A model generated the notes under the pieces. That model saw only the letters and a program-made list of their open reading frames with translations, was not told the DNA's origin and searched no databases. A stretch of DNA of 53,076 nucleotides from an uncultured Pelagibacteraceae bacterium (GTDB lineage Bacteria > Pseudomonadota > Alphaproteobacteria > Pelagibacterales > Pelagibacteraceae), in NCBI GenBank assembly GCA_902617715.1, contig CACMXS010000006.1, positions 1 through 53,076 on the forward strand, read 5' to 3'. Of this stretch, positions 16,678 through 25,988 are shown piece by piece (within the stretch, counting starts at the first letter, position 1; the number at the start of each line of letters is the position of its first letter). Both the position numbers and the translations under genes were made by a program.

Positions 16678-17712
16678 ATGAAAAAAGCAGTAATACTATT
16701 TAATTTGGGCGGACCAGATAAATTAGAAAATGTTGAACCATTTTTATTTAACTTATTTTATGATCCCGCAATTCTTAATTTACCAAAATTTATTAGGTTT
16801 CCGTTGGCCAAGTTAATTGCAAACCGCAGAGCTCCAACAGCAAAAAAAATCTATCAAGAACTTGGAGGGTCGTCACCAATTTTGAAATTGACCATAGAAC
16901 AATCGGTAGCATTAGAAAATAGTTTAAATAAAAATGATAAATTAAATGATTATAAATGTTTTATCGTAATGAGATGCTGGCATCCTCGAGCAAAAAATGT
17001 GTTAAAAGAAGTTAAAAACTATAATCCAGACGAAATAGTTTTAATGCCGTTGTATCCCCAATATTCTGCTGCAACATCTGGTTCTTCAATAAAGGAATGG
17101 AAAGATGAATGTAAAAAAAGTAAATATAATGTTAAGACATCTACAATTTGTTGTTATCCAATGGACAAAAATTTTATATTGTCCCACAGGAATGAGATAT
17201 TAAAAAAAATAGATGGTTTAAAAAACTTCAAACTAATATTTTCTGCTCACGGTCTTCCTGAAAAAAATATAAAAAAAGGTGATCCCTATCAGTGGCAAGT
17301 AGAACAATCTGTAGATCAAATTATCAAAACTTTAAATATAAAAAATTTAGATTGGATACTAAGCTATCAAAGCCGTGTAGGACCATTAAAATGGATAGGC
17401 CCTTCCACAGAAGAAATAATAATTGAAAATTCAAAATTAGGTAAACATATAGTGTTAGTACCCATAGCATTTGTTTCAGAACATTCCGAAACATTGGTAG
17501 AATTAGATATAGAATATAAAGAATTAGCCGATAAGAATGGTTGTACAAATTATTCTAGAGTTCCAGCGCTTGGCACAAATGAGCTTTTTATAAAGTCATT
17601 GTCAGAATTAATAATATATAAAAAAAATCAAAATTTATATGGAGAACTATGCCCTCCCAAGTTACAGTGTCCTAATCAATTCAAAAAATGCCCATGTAAA
17701 AATTATGAATAG
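16678..17712 (+). CDS. hemH: Ferrochelatase, with predicted [2Fe-2S] cysteine ligands
   Basis: HemH inserts Fe2+ into protoporphyrin IX. The 344-aa protein has FNLGGPDKLENVEPFL, the catalytic His in LIFSAHGLPEKNI, QSRVGPLKWIGPST, and the acidic helix region FVSEHSETLVELDIEY. The C terminus ends with Cys325, Cys331, Cys338 and Cys340 (C-x6-C-x-C for the last three), and Cys158-Cys159 lie in the middle. From memory this is the ligand pattern of the [2Fe-2S] ferrochelatases described in Caulobacter and Mycobacterium, so a cluster is likely. It overlaps the hemJ start by 8 nt, giving the last haem steps in one operon. Confidence 0.97.
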   Translation: MKKAVILFNLGGPDKLENVEPFLFNLFYDPAILNLPKFIRFPLAKLIANRRAPTAKKIYQELGGSSPILKLTIEQSVALENSLNKNDKLNDYKCFIVMRCWHPRAKNVLKEVKNYNPDEIVLMPLYPQYSAATSGSSIKEWKDECKKSKYNVKTSTICCYPMDKNFILSHRNEILKKIDGLKNFKLIFSAHGLPEKNIKKGDPYQWQVEQSVDQIIKTLNIKNLDWILSYQSRVGPLKWIGPSTEEIIIENSKLGKHIVLVPIAFVSEHSETLVELDIEYKELADKNGCTNYSRVPALGTNELFIKSLSELIIYKKNQNLYGELCPPKLQCPNQFKKCPCKNYE

Positions 17713-18136
17713 TTATTTATTATTTAAAAGCCTTCATTTAATTGCAGTAATCTCTTGGATGGCTGGTTTATTATATCTTCCAAGAATTTTTGTTTATCAC
17801 TCAGAAAATAATAATGAAATAATTACTGATGTTTTTAAAACTATGGAAAGAAAATTATTTTATTTTATAATGACACCAGCAATGGTTTTGAGCTGGTTAT
17901 TTGGATTAATACTCGTTCATGAAATTGGTTTTCCTCAATTAAGCAACTCATGGCTTCAGTTAAAATTCTTATTAGTTTTAATATTAACAATTTATCATTT
18001 TTATTTGGGATTTTTGCTCAACAAATTCAAGCTAGATCAAAATCAAAAATCGTCCAAATTTTATAGATATATTAATGAAATACCTACTTTATTGCTTATT
18101 TTAATCATTTTTGTTGTAGTTTTTAAGCCAATCTAG
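17705..18136 (+). CDS. hemJ: Protoporphyrinogen IX oxidase HemJ
   Basis: HemJ is the membrane-bound protoporphyrinogen oxidase used by most alphaproteobacteria in place of HemG or HemY. From the ATG at 17705 the product is 143 aa with four hydrophobic helices. The first contains the conserved His in SLHLIAVISWMAGLLYLPR. HSENN and the later FKTMERKLFYFIMTPAM are also family segments. A longer frame opens at 17639, but those 22 extra residues are non-homologous and lie inside hemH. The ATG at 17705, 8 nt inside hemH, is the natural coupled start. Confidence 0.93.
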   Translation: MNSYLLFKSLHLIAVISWMAGLLYLPRIFVYHSENNNEIITDVFKTMERKLFYFIMTPAMVLSWLFGLILVHEIGFPQLSNSWLQLKFLLVLILTIYHFYLGFLLNKFKLDQNQKSSKFYRYINEIPTLLLILIIFVVVFKPI

Positions 18137-18148
18137 GGTTGAATTATA

Positions 18149-18192
18149 AATAATAGCATATATATTGTTTCTATTATTAAGTCCTTAATAAT
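18149..18192 (+). promoter_or_regulatory. Two overlapping inverted repeats in the rho leader
   Basis: Just before rho, AATAATAG (18149-18156) pairs with CTATTATT (18171-18178), and ATTATTAAG (18173-18181) pairs with CTTAATAAT (18184-18192) around a 2-base loop. The arms share 18173-18178, so only one hairpin can form at a time. The second ends 8 bases before the rho ATG. E. coli rho is controlled by attenuation in its leader, so a switch is conceivable, but AT-only stems are weak and may be chance or a DNA operator. Confidence 0.35.
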
Positions 18193-18200
18193 TTCTAATC

Positions 18201-19469
18201 ATGAACATACAAGAACTAAAACTTAAATCCTCTGAACAACTTATTGCTCAGGCTGAAGAGCTTGGTATAGAAAATGCAAGTACGTTGAGAAAACAAGAGA
18301 TTCTTTTTGCTATTTTAAAAAAAGTTGCAGAAAAAGAGGAAATCACCGGGGCAGGTGTATTGCAATTATTACAAGATGGTTTTGGCTTTCTAAGGGCAAT
18401 GGAGTCAAATTATTTACCAGGTCCCGATGATATATACGTAAGCCCAAGTCAGATTAGAAAATTTGGTTTAAGAACAGGTGATACTGTTGAAGGGCCAGTA
18501 AGGGCACCCAAAGAAGGGGAGAGATATTTTGCATTGCTTCAAGTAAGTAAAATTAATTTTGAAGAACCAGAAAAATCTAGACATAAAATTGCATTTGATA
18601 ATTTAACTCCATTATATCCGGATAAACAATTAGTAATGGAAGTGGAAATTGCTAAACCTGAAAAAAAACAAGATTTAACACCAAGATTAATTGATCTCGT
18701 AAGCCCAATAGGTAAGGGTCAAAGATCAATAATTATTTCGCCACCGAAAGCAGGTAAAACAATGATACTTCAAAGTATAGCTAACTCAATAGCTAAGAAT
18801 TATCCAGAATGCTATCTTATTGTTTTGTTAATTGATGAAAGACCCGAAGAGGTTACAGATATGCAAAGAACTGTTAAAGGTGAAGTTATTAGTTCTACTT
18901 TTGATGAACCCGCTCAAAGACACGTTGCTGTAGCTGAAATGGTTATAGAAAAAGCTAAAAGGTTAACAGAGCACAAAAAAGATGTAGTAATCTTGTTAGA
19001 TTCTATTACGAGATTGGGTAGAGCATACAATGCAGTAATACCAAGTTCTGGTAAAGTATTGACAGGTGGTGTAGATGCTAATGCTCTTCAAAGACCAAAA
19101 AGATTTTTTGGTGCAGCCAGAAATATTGAAGAGGGAGGATCTTTAACAATTATTTCAACTGCTTTGATTGATACTGGAAGTAGAATGGATGAAGTTATTT
19201 TCGAAGAATTCAAGGGAACTGGAAATAGCGAAACTGTTCTTGATAGGAAAATTGCAGATAAAAGAATCTATCCTGCAATTGATATAACTAAATCTGGAAC
19301 AAGAAGAGAAGAATTGTTGTTTAACAAAGATGATTTACAAAAAATGAATGTTTTAAGAAGAATAATTGCTCCAATGGGAACAATGGATGCTATCGAATTT
19401 ATAAGCTCAAAATTAAAAGATACAAAAAACAATGCAGAATTTTTTAATTCAATGAATAAACCTGCCTAA
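18201..19469 (+). CDS. rho: Transcription termination factor Rho
   Basis: Rho is the hexameric RNA helicase that ends transcripts without intrinsic terminators. That matters here, since most convergent genes in this window have no terminator hairpin. The 422-aa protein has the N-terminal helical domain ([20 protein letters not shown]), the RNA-binding cold-shock fold ([20 protein letters not shown]), Walker [12 protein letters not shown] (about residues 181-191), [14 protein letters not shown], Walker [17 protein letters not shown] and the secondary RNA-binding Q-loop segment with [13 protein letters not shown]. Position between hemJ and mnmE is ancestral. Confidence 0.98.
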   Translation: MNIQELKLKSSEQLIAQAEELGIENASTLRKQEILFAILKKVAEKEEITGAGVLQLLQDGFGFLRAMESNYLPGPDDIYVSPSQIRKFGLRTGDTVEGPVRAPKEGERYFALLQVSKINFEEPEKSRHKIAFDNLTPLYPDKQLVMEVEIAKPEKKQDLTPRLIDLVSPIGKGQRSIIISPPKAGKTMILQSIANSIAKNYPECYLIVLLIDERPEEVTDMQRTVKGEVISSTFDEPAQRHVAVAEMVIEKAKRLTEHKKDVVILLDSITRLGRAYNAVIPSSGKVLTGGVDANALQRPKRFFGAARNIEEGGSLTIISTALIDTGSRMDEVIFEEFKGTGNSETVLDRKIADKRIYPAIDITKSGTRREELLFNKDDLQKMNVLRRIIAPMGTMDAIEFISSKLKDTKNNAEFFNSMNKPA

Positions 19470-19534
19470 ATTAGTTTATCAAGAGTAAATTATAAAATTA
19501 TTTTTTTTTCAATTTATTATATATTGTCTCTATC

Positions 19535-21217
19535 ATGGGTTATCAAAATTTTGATTTTAAAAAACTTTATGAAGAAAAAAAGTATAGTGAAATAATATCG
19601 ATTATAGAAAATTTTGATGATAAAGATTTAAATTCAGGATTAATAAATTTATGTGGGGCTTGTAAATTATTATCTGATAAATCCGTAGTATCATTAAAAA
19701 GCGCAATAAGTGATTTTAGAAAAGCATATTTAAGAGAAAAAAAAAAGACTGAGCATTCCTTTAATGCTTTAAAAAATTTTATAAATGCATCAATTGATTT
19801 ATTTGATATAGAATTTAGAACTAATGAAAAAAATTTAACTAATAACCTCGAAGAAATTTTTTTATATTTTGAGGAAAATAAAGAATATTTTAAAAAAAAT
19901 GAAAGTCTTACTAGGGCATTAGTAAGAGCTTTAATCCGTAATTTAGATATAGAAAATGCAGTTTATTATTTAAATGAAATAGTAGACAAAGATAGCTCAA
20001 GTATCGACGCTTGGGCTTCATATATATATTTCAACAATTATATAGACAAGTGGGATCAAAAAAAGTTTTTAGAGAGTTCTAAAATTTTAGATCAAAAATT
20101 AATCAAATATCCTTCAAATAAATTAGTTGAACTAAAAGGGTCAGATAAGAAAAAAATTAATATAGGTTTTCACACAGCTGATATAAGAGCAAAACATTCT
20201 GTCACTCATTTTTTAAAAACGATTTTGACTAATTATAATAAAGATAAATTTAATATAAATCTTTATCTGGGAAATAAGAAAGAAGATCAAACAACTAATG
20301 AATTTAAAGAATATGTTAATAAAGCTACAAACATAACTTTTATGGATGATATAGAAGTTATTAATTTAGTCAGAAATGATAAGATAGATATCTTGTTTGA
20401 TCTTATGGGTTTAACCTCTAATCATAGATTGTCTCTTTATAAAAATCGTTTAGCCCCAATACAAATATCGTGGTGTGGATATTTGAATACTACCGGATTA
20501 AAGGAGATGGATTATATGATTGCTGATAGAAATATTGTTCCTGAAGAGGAACAAAATTTATATTCTGAAAAAATAATCTATGTTGATAATATATGGAATT
20601 GTCATGCTGGTTATGAACTTAAAAGATCAAAATATCCTATCCCTTTTAGACAAAACAAATTCATTACTTTTGGATCTTTTAATAATTTTAATAAGATCAA
20701 TGATAGTGTAATTGCTGTTTGGTCACAAATATTAAAAAAAATTAAAAATTCAAAATTAATTTTAAAATCTTCGAACGCTGTATTTAGATCCGTAATGGCT
20801 GAGAAGTTTGAAAAAAATGATGTTTTGAATTCAATTGAATTTATATCTTATAAAGGCAATTTTAATGATCATTTAAATGAATATAAAAAAATAGATATTG
20901 CATTAGATACTTTTCCTCATAATGGAGTTACAACCTCTTTTGAGGCAATTTGGATGGGTGTTCCAGTTTTAACAATGAAAGGTTTTAATTTTAGCTCAAG
21001 ATGTGGAGAGTCGATTAATAAAAATATTAATTTGAATGATTTAATAGCAAATAATAAGCAAGATTATATAGATAAGGCTATTTTTTTATCTGAAAATATA
21101 GATAAAATTGAAGAGATTAGAAATGAAATTTATGAAAATGCTTTAGGAACACCTTTATTTGATCAAAAAAAATTCGTAAATCATTTTTTTACTTCTTTAG
21201 AAAAACTATATAATTAA
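19535..21217 (+). CDS. SPINDLY/OGT-like glycosyltransferase (GT41) with degenerate TPR N terminus
   Basis: The 560-aa protein resembles the catalytic part of O-GlcNAc transferases. Residues 1 to about 200 are helical and TPR-like but degenerate. The GT41 domain follows: NIGFHTADIRAKHSVTHFLK (about 207), APIQISWCGYLNTTGLKEMD (about 306), FGSFNNFNKINDSVIAVW with the nucleotide-sugar Lys (about 379), and DTFPHNGVTTSFEAIWMGVP (about 456). No signal peptide or membrane helix is visible, so it should act in the cytoplasm on proteins or a soluble acceptor. It interrupts the conserved rho-mnmE order and is flanked by 65 bp and 13 bp. The acceptor is unknown. Confidence 0.85.
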   Translation: MGYQNFDFKKLYEEKKYSEIISIIENFDDKDLNSGLINLCGACKLLSDKSVVSLKSAISDFRKAYLREKKKTEHSFNALKNFINASIDLFDIEFRTNEKNLTNNLEEIFLYFEENKEYFKKNESLTRALVRALIRNLDIENAVYYLNEIVDKDSSSIDAWASYIYFNNYIDKWDQKKFLESSKILDQKLIKYPSNKLVELKGSDKKKINIGFHTADIRAKHSVTHFLKTILTNYNKDKFNINLYLGNKKEDQTTNEFKEYVNKATNITFMDDIEVINLVRNDKIDILFDLMGLTSNHRLSLYKNRLAPIQISWCGYLNTTGLKEMDYMIADRNIVPEEEQNLYSEKIIYVDNIWNCHAGYELKRSKYPIPFRQNKFITFGSFNNFNKINDSVIAVWSQILKKIKNSKLILKSSNAVFRSVMAEKFEKNDVLNSIEFISYKGNFNDHLNEYKKIDIALDTFPHNGVTTSFEAIWMGVPVLTMKGFNFSSRCGESINKNINLNDLIANNKQDYIDKAIFLSENIDKIEEIRNEIYENALGTPLFDQKKFVNHFFTSLEKLYN

Positions 21218-21230
21218 AAAATAAAAAGTT

Positions 21231-22562
21231 ATGACTATTTTTGCTTTATCGACGGGACCCGGTGTATCTGGAGTAGCTATAATAAGAATTTCCGGCTCTG
21301 AGGCATCGTCAGTTATAGAAAAACTTACTGGAAAGAACTTGCCAAGTCCTAGAATGGCAACCCTTCGAAAAATCAACAATATCAACACTTCTGAGTTAAT
21401 TGATGAAGCTATAATATTATGGTTTCCTGGGCCTCACAGCTACACAGGAGAGGATATGGCCGAAATTCAGGTACATGGAGGTAAAGCAGTAGTGATGGCA
21501 CTTCAAAACGAAATTTCTAAAATTAAAAATTGTAGATTAGCCGAACCAGGAGAATTTACAAAACTTGCTTTTCAAAATGGGAAAATAAATTTGTTAAAAG
21601 CTGAAAGCATTTCTGATTTGATTTCAGCAGAGACCGAAATTCAAAGATTACAGGCTGTGAAAATAATGAAGGGAAATTCCTCAGAAAAATTTAATGAGTT
21701 GAGAGAAAAATTACTAAAAATTTTGTCATTTGTAGAAGCTAAAATAGATTTTCCTGATGAAGATTTACCCGAGGAAAATTTGAATAATATAAAAAAAGTT
21801 TCAAAAGATGTTATAAGTGAGATCAATAAAATATTGAATGATCAAAAAGTAGGAGAAATAATTCGCGAAGGCTTTAAAATAGCAATCGTAGGACCAACAA
21901 ACGCTGGTAAGTCGAGCCTGATAAACAACTTATCAAATAGAGATGTTGCAATAGTATCAGAGATAGCTGGGACGACAAGAGATGTAGTTGAAACACATCT
22001 AAATATAGACGGCTACCCAGTTATTATCTCGGATACAGCAGGAATAAGAGACTCAAAAGATGAGATTGAGAAAAAAGGAATTAAACTATCTCTGAAAAAA
22101 GCTGAAAATGCAGATTTAAAGTTAGTAGTAGTTGATGCTAAAAACATTGATTTAAGCGGTTTTTTGAATGACTTGTTAAAAAAAAACGCCATATTAGTAG
22201 TTAACAAATCAGATCTTCTAGAAGAAAAACTGGATCCAGAAATTTCTAAACTTAATCATGTACAGATTTCATTAAAAGATAATTTTAATATAGATAAGTT
22301 AATTACAAAAATTAAAAATAATCTTAAAAATAAATTTATATCAGAGGAAGACATTTTAATTACAAGAGAGAGACATAGACAACATTTGGTACAGTGTGTA
22401 AATCATTTAACAAACTTTTTAGATAAAAATGATAAAAAGGATTTTGATAAAGCAGCTGAGGATTTAAGATTAGCAACTAGACATTTGGGTATGATAGTGG
22501 GAAAAGTTGATATAGAAGAGATATTAGGTAGTATTTTCAACGATTTTTGCATTGGAAAATAG
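21231..22562 (+). CDS. mnmE: tRNA uridine-5-carboxymethylaminomethyl modification GTPase MnmE
   Basis: MnmE with MnmG modifies U34 of tRNAs that read split codon boxes. The 443-aa protein has the folate-binding N-terminal domain (ALSTGPGVSGVAIIRISG, HSYTGEDMAEIQVHGG), a helical domain, an inserted G domain with GPTNAGKSSLINNL (about residues 222-235), DTAG and NKSD, and the conserved C-terminal FCIGK with its Cys. Length is normal. A 116-bp gap separates it from mnmG. Confidence 0.98.
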   Translation: MTIFALSTGPGVSGVAIIRISGSEASSVIEKLTGKNLPSPRMATLRKINNINTSELIDEAIILWFPGPHSYTGEDMAEIQVHGGKAVVMALQNEISKIKNCRLAEPGEFTKLAFQNGKINLLKAESISDLISAETEIQRLQAVKIMKGNSSEKFNELREKLLKILSFVEAKIDFPDEDLPEENLNNIKKVSKDVISEINKILNDQKVGEIIREGFKIAIVGPTNAGKSSLINNLSNRDVAIVSEIAGTTRDVVETHLNIDGYPVIISDTAGIRDSKDEIEKKGIKLSLKKAENADLKLVVVDAKNIDLSGFLNDLLKKNAILVVNKSDLLEEKLDPEISKLNHVQISLKDNFNIDKLITKIKNNLKNKFISEEDILITRERHRQHLVQCVNHLTNFLDKNDKKDFDKAAEDLRLATRHLGMIVGKVDIEEILGSIFNDFCIGK

Positions 22563-22678
22563 TCATTGATTTTTAGGATTTTTAGCCATTTTATTTGATT
22601 TTTCGGTGATAACTAAGTCTGATTAGAGAAAAAAAACTCAAATCTTGTAAATATCTTAATCGAATATAAATTTATATT

Positions 22679-24550
22679 ATGAAAAAAAATTTATCTTTTG
22701 ATGTGGTGGTAATTGGTGGAGGTCATGCAGGTTGTGAGGCAGCAGCAGCATCTGCAAGACTTGGTATTAACACTGCCCTATTTACACACAATAAAAATAC
22801 CATCGGAGAAATGTCATGTAATCCTGCTATCGGTGGCTTAGGAAAAGGTCATTTAGTGAGAGAAATCGATGCCTTAGATGGAATTATGGGTGAGGTTGCC
22901 GATAAGTCTGGAATACAGTTTAGATTGTTAAACAGAAGTAGAGGACCAGCAGTACGAGGACCTAGAACTCAATCAGATAGATCGCTTTATCGTAAATTTA
23001 TGCAAGAAAAACTTGCAAACTATTGTAATTTAAGCATTTTTTCTGATCCTGTAATTGAATTTATATTTACTAATAATGAAATAAGTGGGTTTATTACAAA
23101 TAAAGGTTATAAGGTAAAAAGTAGAAAGTTAATTTTAACTACAGGCACTTTTTTAAATGGACTGATACATATTGGTGACGATAGAACTCCTGCAGGTCGA
23201 TTTAATGAAAAACCAAGTATTGGCTTGAGTGAACAGCTTGAGAAATATAATTTTAAAATAGGTCGACTAAAAACTGGAACACCTCCAAGGCTAGATTCTA
23301 GAACAATTAATTTTGAAAATTTAGAAAAACAATTTGCAGATGATGATCCTTATTTTTTTTCTTTTTTAACAAAAAAAAATCTAAACAAACAAGTATCCTG
23401 TGCAATGACTTATACCAATCAAAAGGTTCACAAGATTATTGAAAAAAATTTATCTCAAAGTGCAATGTACTCTGGTAGCATACAGGGAGTTGGTCCAAGA
23501 TATTGTCCTTCAATAGAAGATAAAATTGTGAAATTTGCAGATAAAACTAGGCATCAGATATTTTTAGAGCCAGAAGGCCTTAATGATCATACAATTTATC
23601 CAAATGGTATATCTACATCTCTTCCTGAGGTTGTGCAAGAAGAAATACTTAACAATATCAATGGTTTAGAGAATGTTAAAATAATTAGGCCTGGATATGC
23701 TATAGAATACGACTACGTTGATCCTAGAGAGCTTTTTTTGACATTGGAGACAAAGAAAATAAAGAACTTATACCTTGCAGGGCAAATTAATGGAACCACA
23801 GGGTATGAAGAAGCTGCAGCTCAAGGTCTTATAGCTGGGATTAATGCTGCGCTTTCTTTAAAAAATATGGAGCCATTTATATTAGACCGATCTGATGCTT
23901 ACATTGGAGTGATGATTGATGATTTAGTAACTAAGGGTGTAGCCGAGCCATATAGAATGTTTACATCCAGAGCTGAGTATAGATTGAGTCTTCGATCTGA
24001 TAATGCAGATCTAAGATTAACTCATAAAGGAATTGATATTGGATTAATATCAAATATGAGAAAGATGAAATTTCAGGATAAATTTGAGAAATTGGGTAAA
24101 ATTTCACTCCAAATGGCTAGTTTAAATATATCTCCATCAAAAGCTGATAAATTTGGTATAAAAATTGCAAAAGACGGTATTTTTAGAACAGCTGAAGAAA
24201 TATTAACGCAGAAAGATGTTGATATGACTAAAATTCGAAGTATTTGGCCCGAAATTTCTGATTATGGAGATGAGATTGATGAGCAAATAGAGATTAATTC
24301 TCACTATAGAGGTTATTTGAAGAAGCAAAAGGCTGATATTTTAGCTTTTAAAAGGGATGAAAATTTGACTATTCCCGATAATATTGATTATGATCAATTT
24401 TCAGGTCTCTCTAATGAAGTTAAGGCTAAATTTAAGGAAATAAGGCCAAAAACTATGGGTCAAGCCCTAAGAATTGATGGAATTACTCCTGCTGCTGTAT
24501 ATATTTTGTTGTCACACGTCAAAAGAAAGTCTATTAAGCATATAGCTTAA
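22679..24550 (+). CDS. mnmG: tRNA uridine-5-carboxymethylaminomethyl modification enzyme MnmG
   Basis: MnmG (GidA) is the FAD enzyme partner of MnmE. The 623-aa protein starts with the Rossmann motif [20 protein letters not shown], followed by [41 protein letters not shown], the [20 protein letters not shown] region and the helical C-terminal domain ([22 protein letters not shown]) that binds MnmE and tRNA. Its stop overlaps the rsmG ATG by one base (TTAATGG). The 116-bp gap upstream contains no gene that I can see and may hold a promoter. Confidence 0.98.
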   Translation: MKKNLSFDVVVIGGGHAGCEAAAASARLGINTALFTHNKNTIGEMSCNPAIGGLGKGHLVREIDALDGIMGEVADKSGIQFRLLNRSRGPAVRGPRTQSDRSLYRKFMQEKLANYCNLSIFSDPVIEFIFTNNEISGFITNKGYKVKSRKLILTTGTFLNGLIHIGDDRTPAGRFNEKPSIGLSEQLEKYNFKIGRLKTGTPPRLDSRTINFENLEKQFADDDPYFFSFLTKKNLNKQVSCAMTYTNQKVHKIIEKNLSQSAMYSGSIQGVGPRYCPSIEDKIVKFADKTRHQIFLEPEGLNDHTIYPNGISTSLPEVVQEEILNNINGLENVKIIRPGYAIEYDYVDPRELFLTLETKKIKNLYLAGQINGTTGYEEAAAQGLIAGINAALSLKNMEPFILDRSDAYIGVMIDDLVTKGVAEPYRMFTSRAEYRLSLRSDNADLRLTHKGIDIGLISNMRKMKFQDKFEKLGKISLQMASLNISPSKADKFGIKIAKDGIFRTAEEILTQKDVDMTKIRSIWPEISDYGDEIDEQIEINSHYRGYLKKQKADILAFKRDENLTIPDNIDYDQFSGLSNEVKAKFKEIRPKTMGQALRIDGITPAAVYILLSHVKRKSIKHIA

Positions 24551-25197
24551 TGGATAACGCAATTTATAATTCTTACTCACAAATTCCATCTTTAAATGTT
24601 TCACGTGAAACTTGTAATGATTTAGAGAAGTTAATTTCTATGATTCAGGAGAAAAATAAGGAAATTAACATAATAAGCAAAAAAACGTCTGAAAAAAATT
24701 CAATAAGAGAGCGTCATATTATTGATTCTGCTCAAATCATTGATTTTATTGATTTAAATAGTAATTCAACCTGTGATTTAGGAACGGGGGGTGGCATGCC
24801 AGGTTTAATTATTGCTGTAGCAATGAAAAAAATAAAAAATACGATGAAAATTTCACTTTATGAAAAAAGTTATCACAAATGTGTTTTTTTGAAAGAGGTA
24901 TCTGAAAAATTAAATTTAAATACAGAAATAATTCAAAAAGATATTACTGCTATTAAAAAAATTGAGACAGGGACAATAATGTCAAGAGCGTTTAAACCAA
25001 TGCCAAAAGTTCTCGAATTAGTAAATCAAAATTTTAAAAAATTTAGAAACATAATATTTTTTATGGGAAATAGTGGAAAAAAAACTTTAAATGATACACT
25101 AAAAATCTGGGATTTAGATTATGAAGAAAAGAAAAGTTTAACAAATAATAACTCATTTATAATAAATATTAAAAAGTTAAAAAGAAAGGTTTCATGA
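24550..25197 (+). CDS. rsmG: 16S rRNA (guanine527-N7)-methyltransferase RsmG
   Basis: RsmG (GidB) methylates G527 of 16S rRNA. The 215-aa protein has the SAM-binding motif CDLGTGGGMPGLIIAVAM (about residues 76-93), ERHIIDSAQI before it, YEKSYHKCVFLKEV and SRAFKPMPKVLEL. The segment NVSRETCND (about residues 16-24) is encoded by the parS site at 24597-24612, as happens in many bacteria where gidB carries parS. The gene overlaps parA by 4 nt. Translation is normal through the site, so the DNA serves as both coding sequence and centromere. Confidence 0.97.
   Translation: MDNAIYNSYSQIPSLNVSRETCNDLEKLISMIQEKNKEINIISKKTSEKNSIRERHIIDSAQIIDFIDLNSNSTCDLGTGGGMPGLIIAVAMKKIKNTMKISLYEKSYHKCVFLKEVSEKLNLNTEIIQKDITAIKKIETGTIMSRAFKPMPKVLELVNQNFKKFRNIIFFMGNSGKKTLNDTLKIWDLDYEEKKSLTNNNSFIINIKKLKRKVS
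24597..24612. promoter_or_regulatory. parS: parS centromere site inside rsmG
   Basis: The sequence TGTTTCACGTGAAACT matches the bacterial parS consensus TGTTTCACGTGAAACA at 15 of 16 positions, and the inner 14 bases form a perfect palindrome. It lies just upstream of parA-parB and about 9 kb from the predicted origin. ParB loads here and spreads to organise the origin region for segregation by ParA. It is the only good match I noticed in the window. Confidence 0.95.
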
Positions 25198-25988
25198 AAA
25201 TAATTTCTATAATAAATCAAAAAGGTGGAGTTGGAAAAACAACAACTGTCATTAATTTGGCATCAGCTTTGTCACAACTAAAAAAAAAGATTTTGGTTAT
25301 AGATTTAGATCCTCAAGGAAATGCTACAACTGGTTTAGGATTGTCTAATACAGAACAATCCGATCAGACTATATATGGAATCCTAAATGGAACAAATTCT
25401 ATTTCCAATGTATTAAAGAAAACAAAATTTGAAAATTTAGATTTGATTACATCAAATGTTGATTTATCAGGATTAGAAGTTGAAACAGCAGGAGATAGTG
25501 AAAGAGCATTTATATTAAAGACTAAATTAACCGCATATTTAAATGATTCTGGAGGATCATATGATTATGTTCTCATAGATTGTCCACCTTCCTTAAGTCT
25601 TTTGACTGTGATGGCCCTTGTGTCATCAAATTCGTTATTAGTGCCTCTTCAAACAGAATTTTTCGCCTTAGAAGGTTTAACTCAATTAATGAAAACAATT
25701 GAAAGAATAAAAGTAAGCTTAAATCCGAAATTAGAGATACAGGGGATACTTTTAACGATGTATGACAGAAGAAACAAATTATCTTCACAAGTTGAACAGG
25801 AGGCAAGAGATTATTTTAAAGATAAAGTTTACCAAACAGTAATACCAAGAAATGTTAGATTATCAGAAGCGCCATCTCATGGTATACCAGTCTTGATATA
25901 TGATAAAAATTGTCCAGGAAGTAAATCATATTATAGTTTTACAGATGAATTTGTTGCTCAAGAGGATAGAATTGGGAGTGCAGCATAA
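25194..25988 (+). CDS. parA: Chromosome-partitioning ATPase ParA
   Basis: ParA is the Walker-type ATPase that forms a gradient on the nucleoid and moves ParB-parS complexes. The 264-aa protein starts with the deviant Walker A IINQKGGVGKTTTVINLA, then LVIDLDPQGNATTGLG, the switch region YVLIDCPPSLSLLTVMAL and the late VIPRNVRLSEAPSHGIPV, all diagnostic for chromosomal ParA (Soj). It is 4 nt overlapped with rsmG and one base overlapped with parB (TAATG). No oddities. Confidence 0.98.
   Translation: MKIISIINQKGGVGKTTTVINLASALSQLKKKILVIDLDPQGNATTGLGLSNTEQSDQTIYGILNGTNSISNVLKKTKFENLDLITSNVDLSGLEVETAGDSERAFILKTKLTAYLNDSGGSYDYVLIDCPPSLSLLTVMALVSSNSLLVPLQTEFFALEGLTQLMKTIERIKVSLNPKLEIQGILLTMYDRRNKLSSQVEQEARDYFKDKVYQTVIPRNVRLSEAPSHGIPVLIYDKNCPGSKSYYSFTDEFVAQEDRIGSAA

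Noticed and set aside
17639..17704. Longer hemJ start
   Set aside because: The extra 22 residues lie inside hemH and do not look like HemJ; the ATG at 17705 gives the canonical N terminus.
22563..22678. 116-bp gap before mnmG as a possible small RNA or gene
   Set aside because: No hairpin with a T tract, no conserved RNA pattern and no plausible frame was seen; it is probably just promoter sequence.
25188..25202. TTTCATGAAA palindrome at the parA start
   Set aside because: It lacks the central CG of parS, and the sequence is explained by the rsmG end and the parA ATG.
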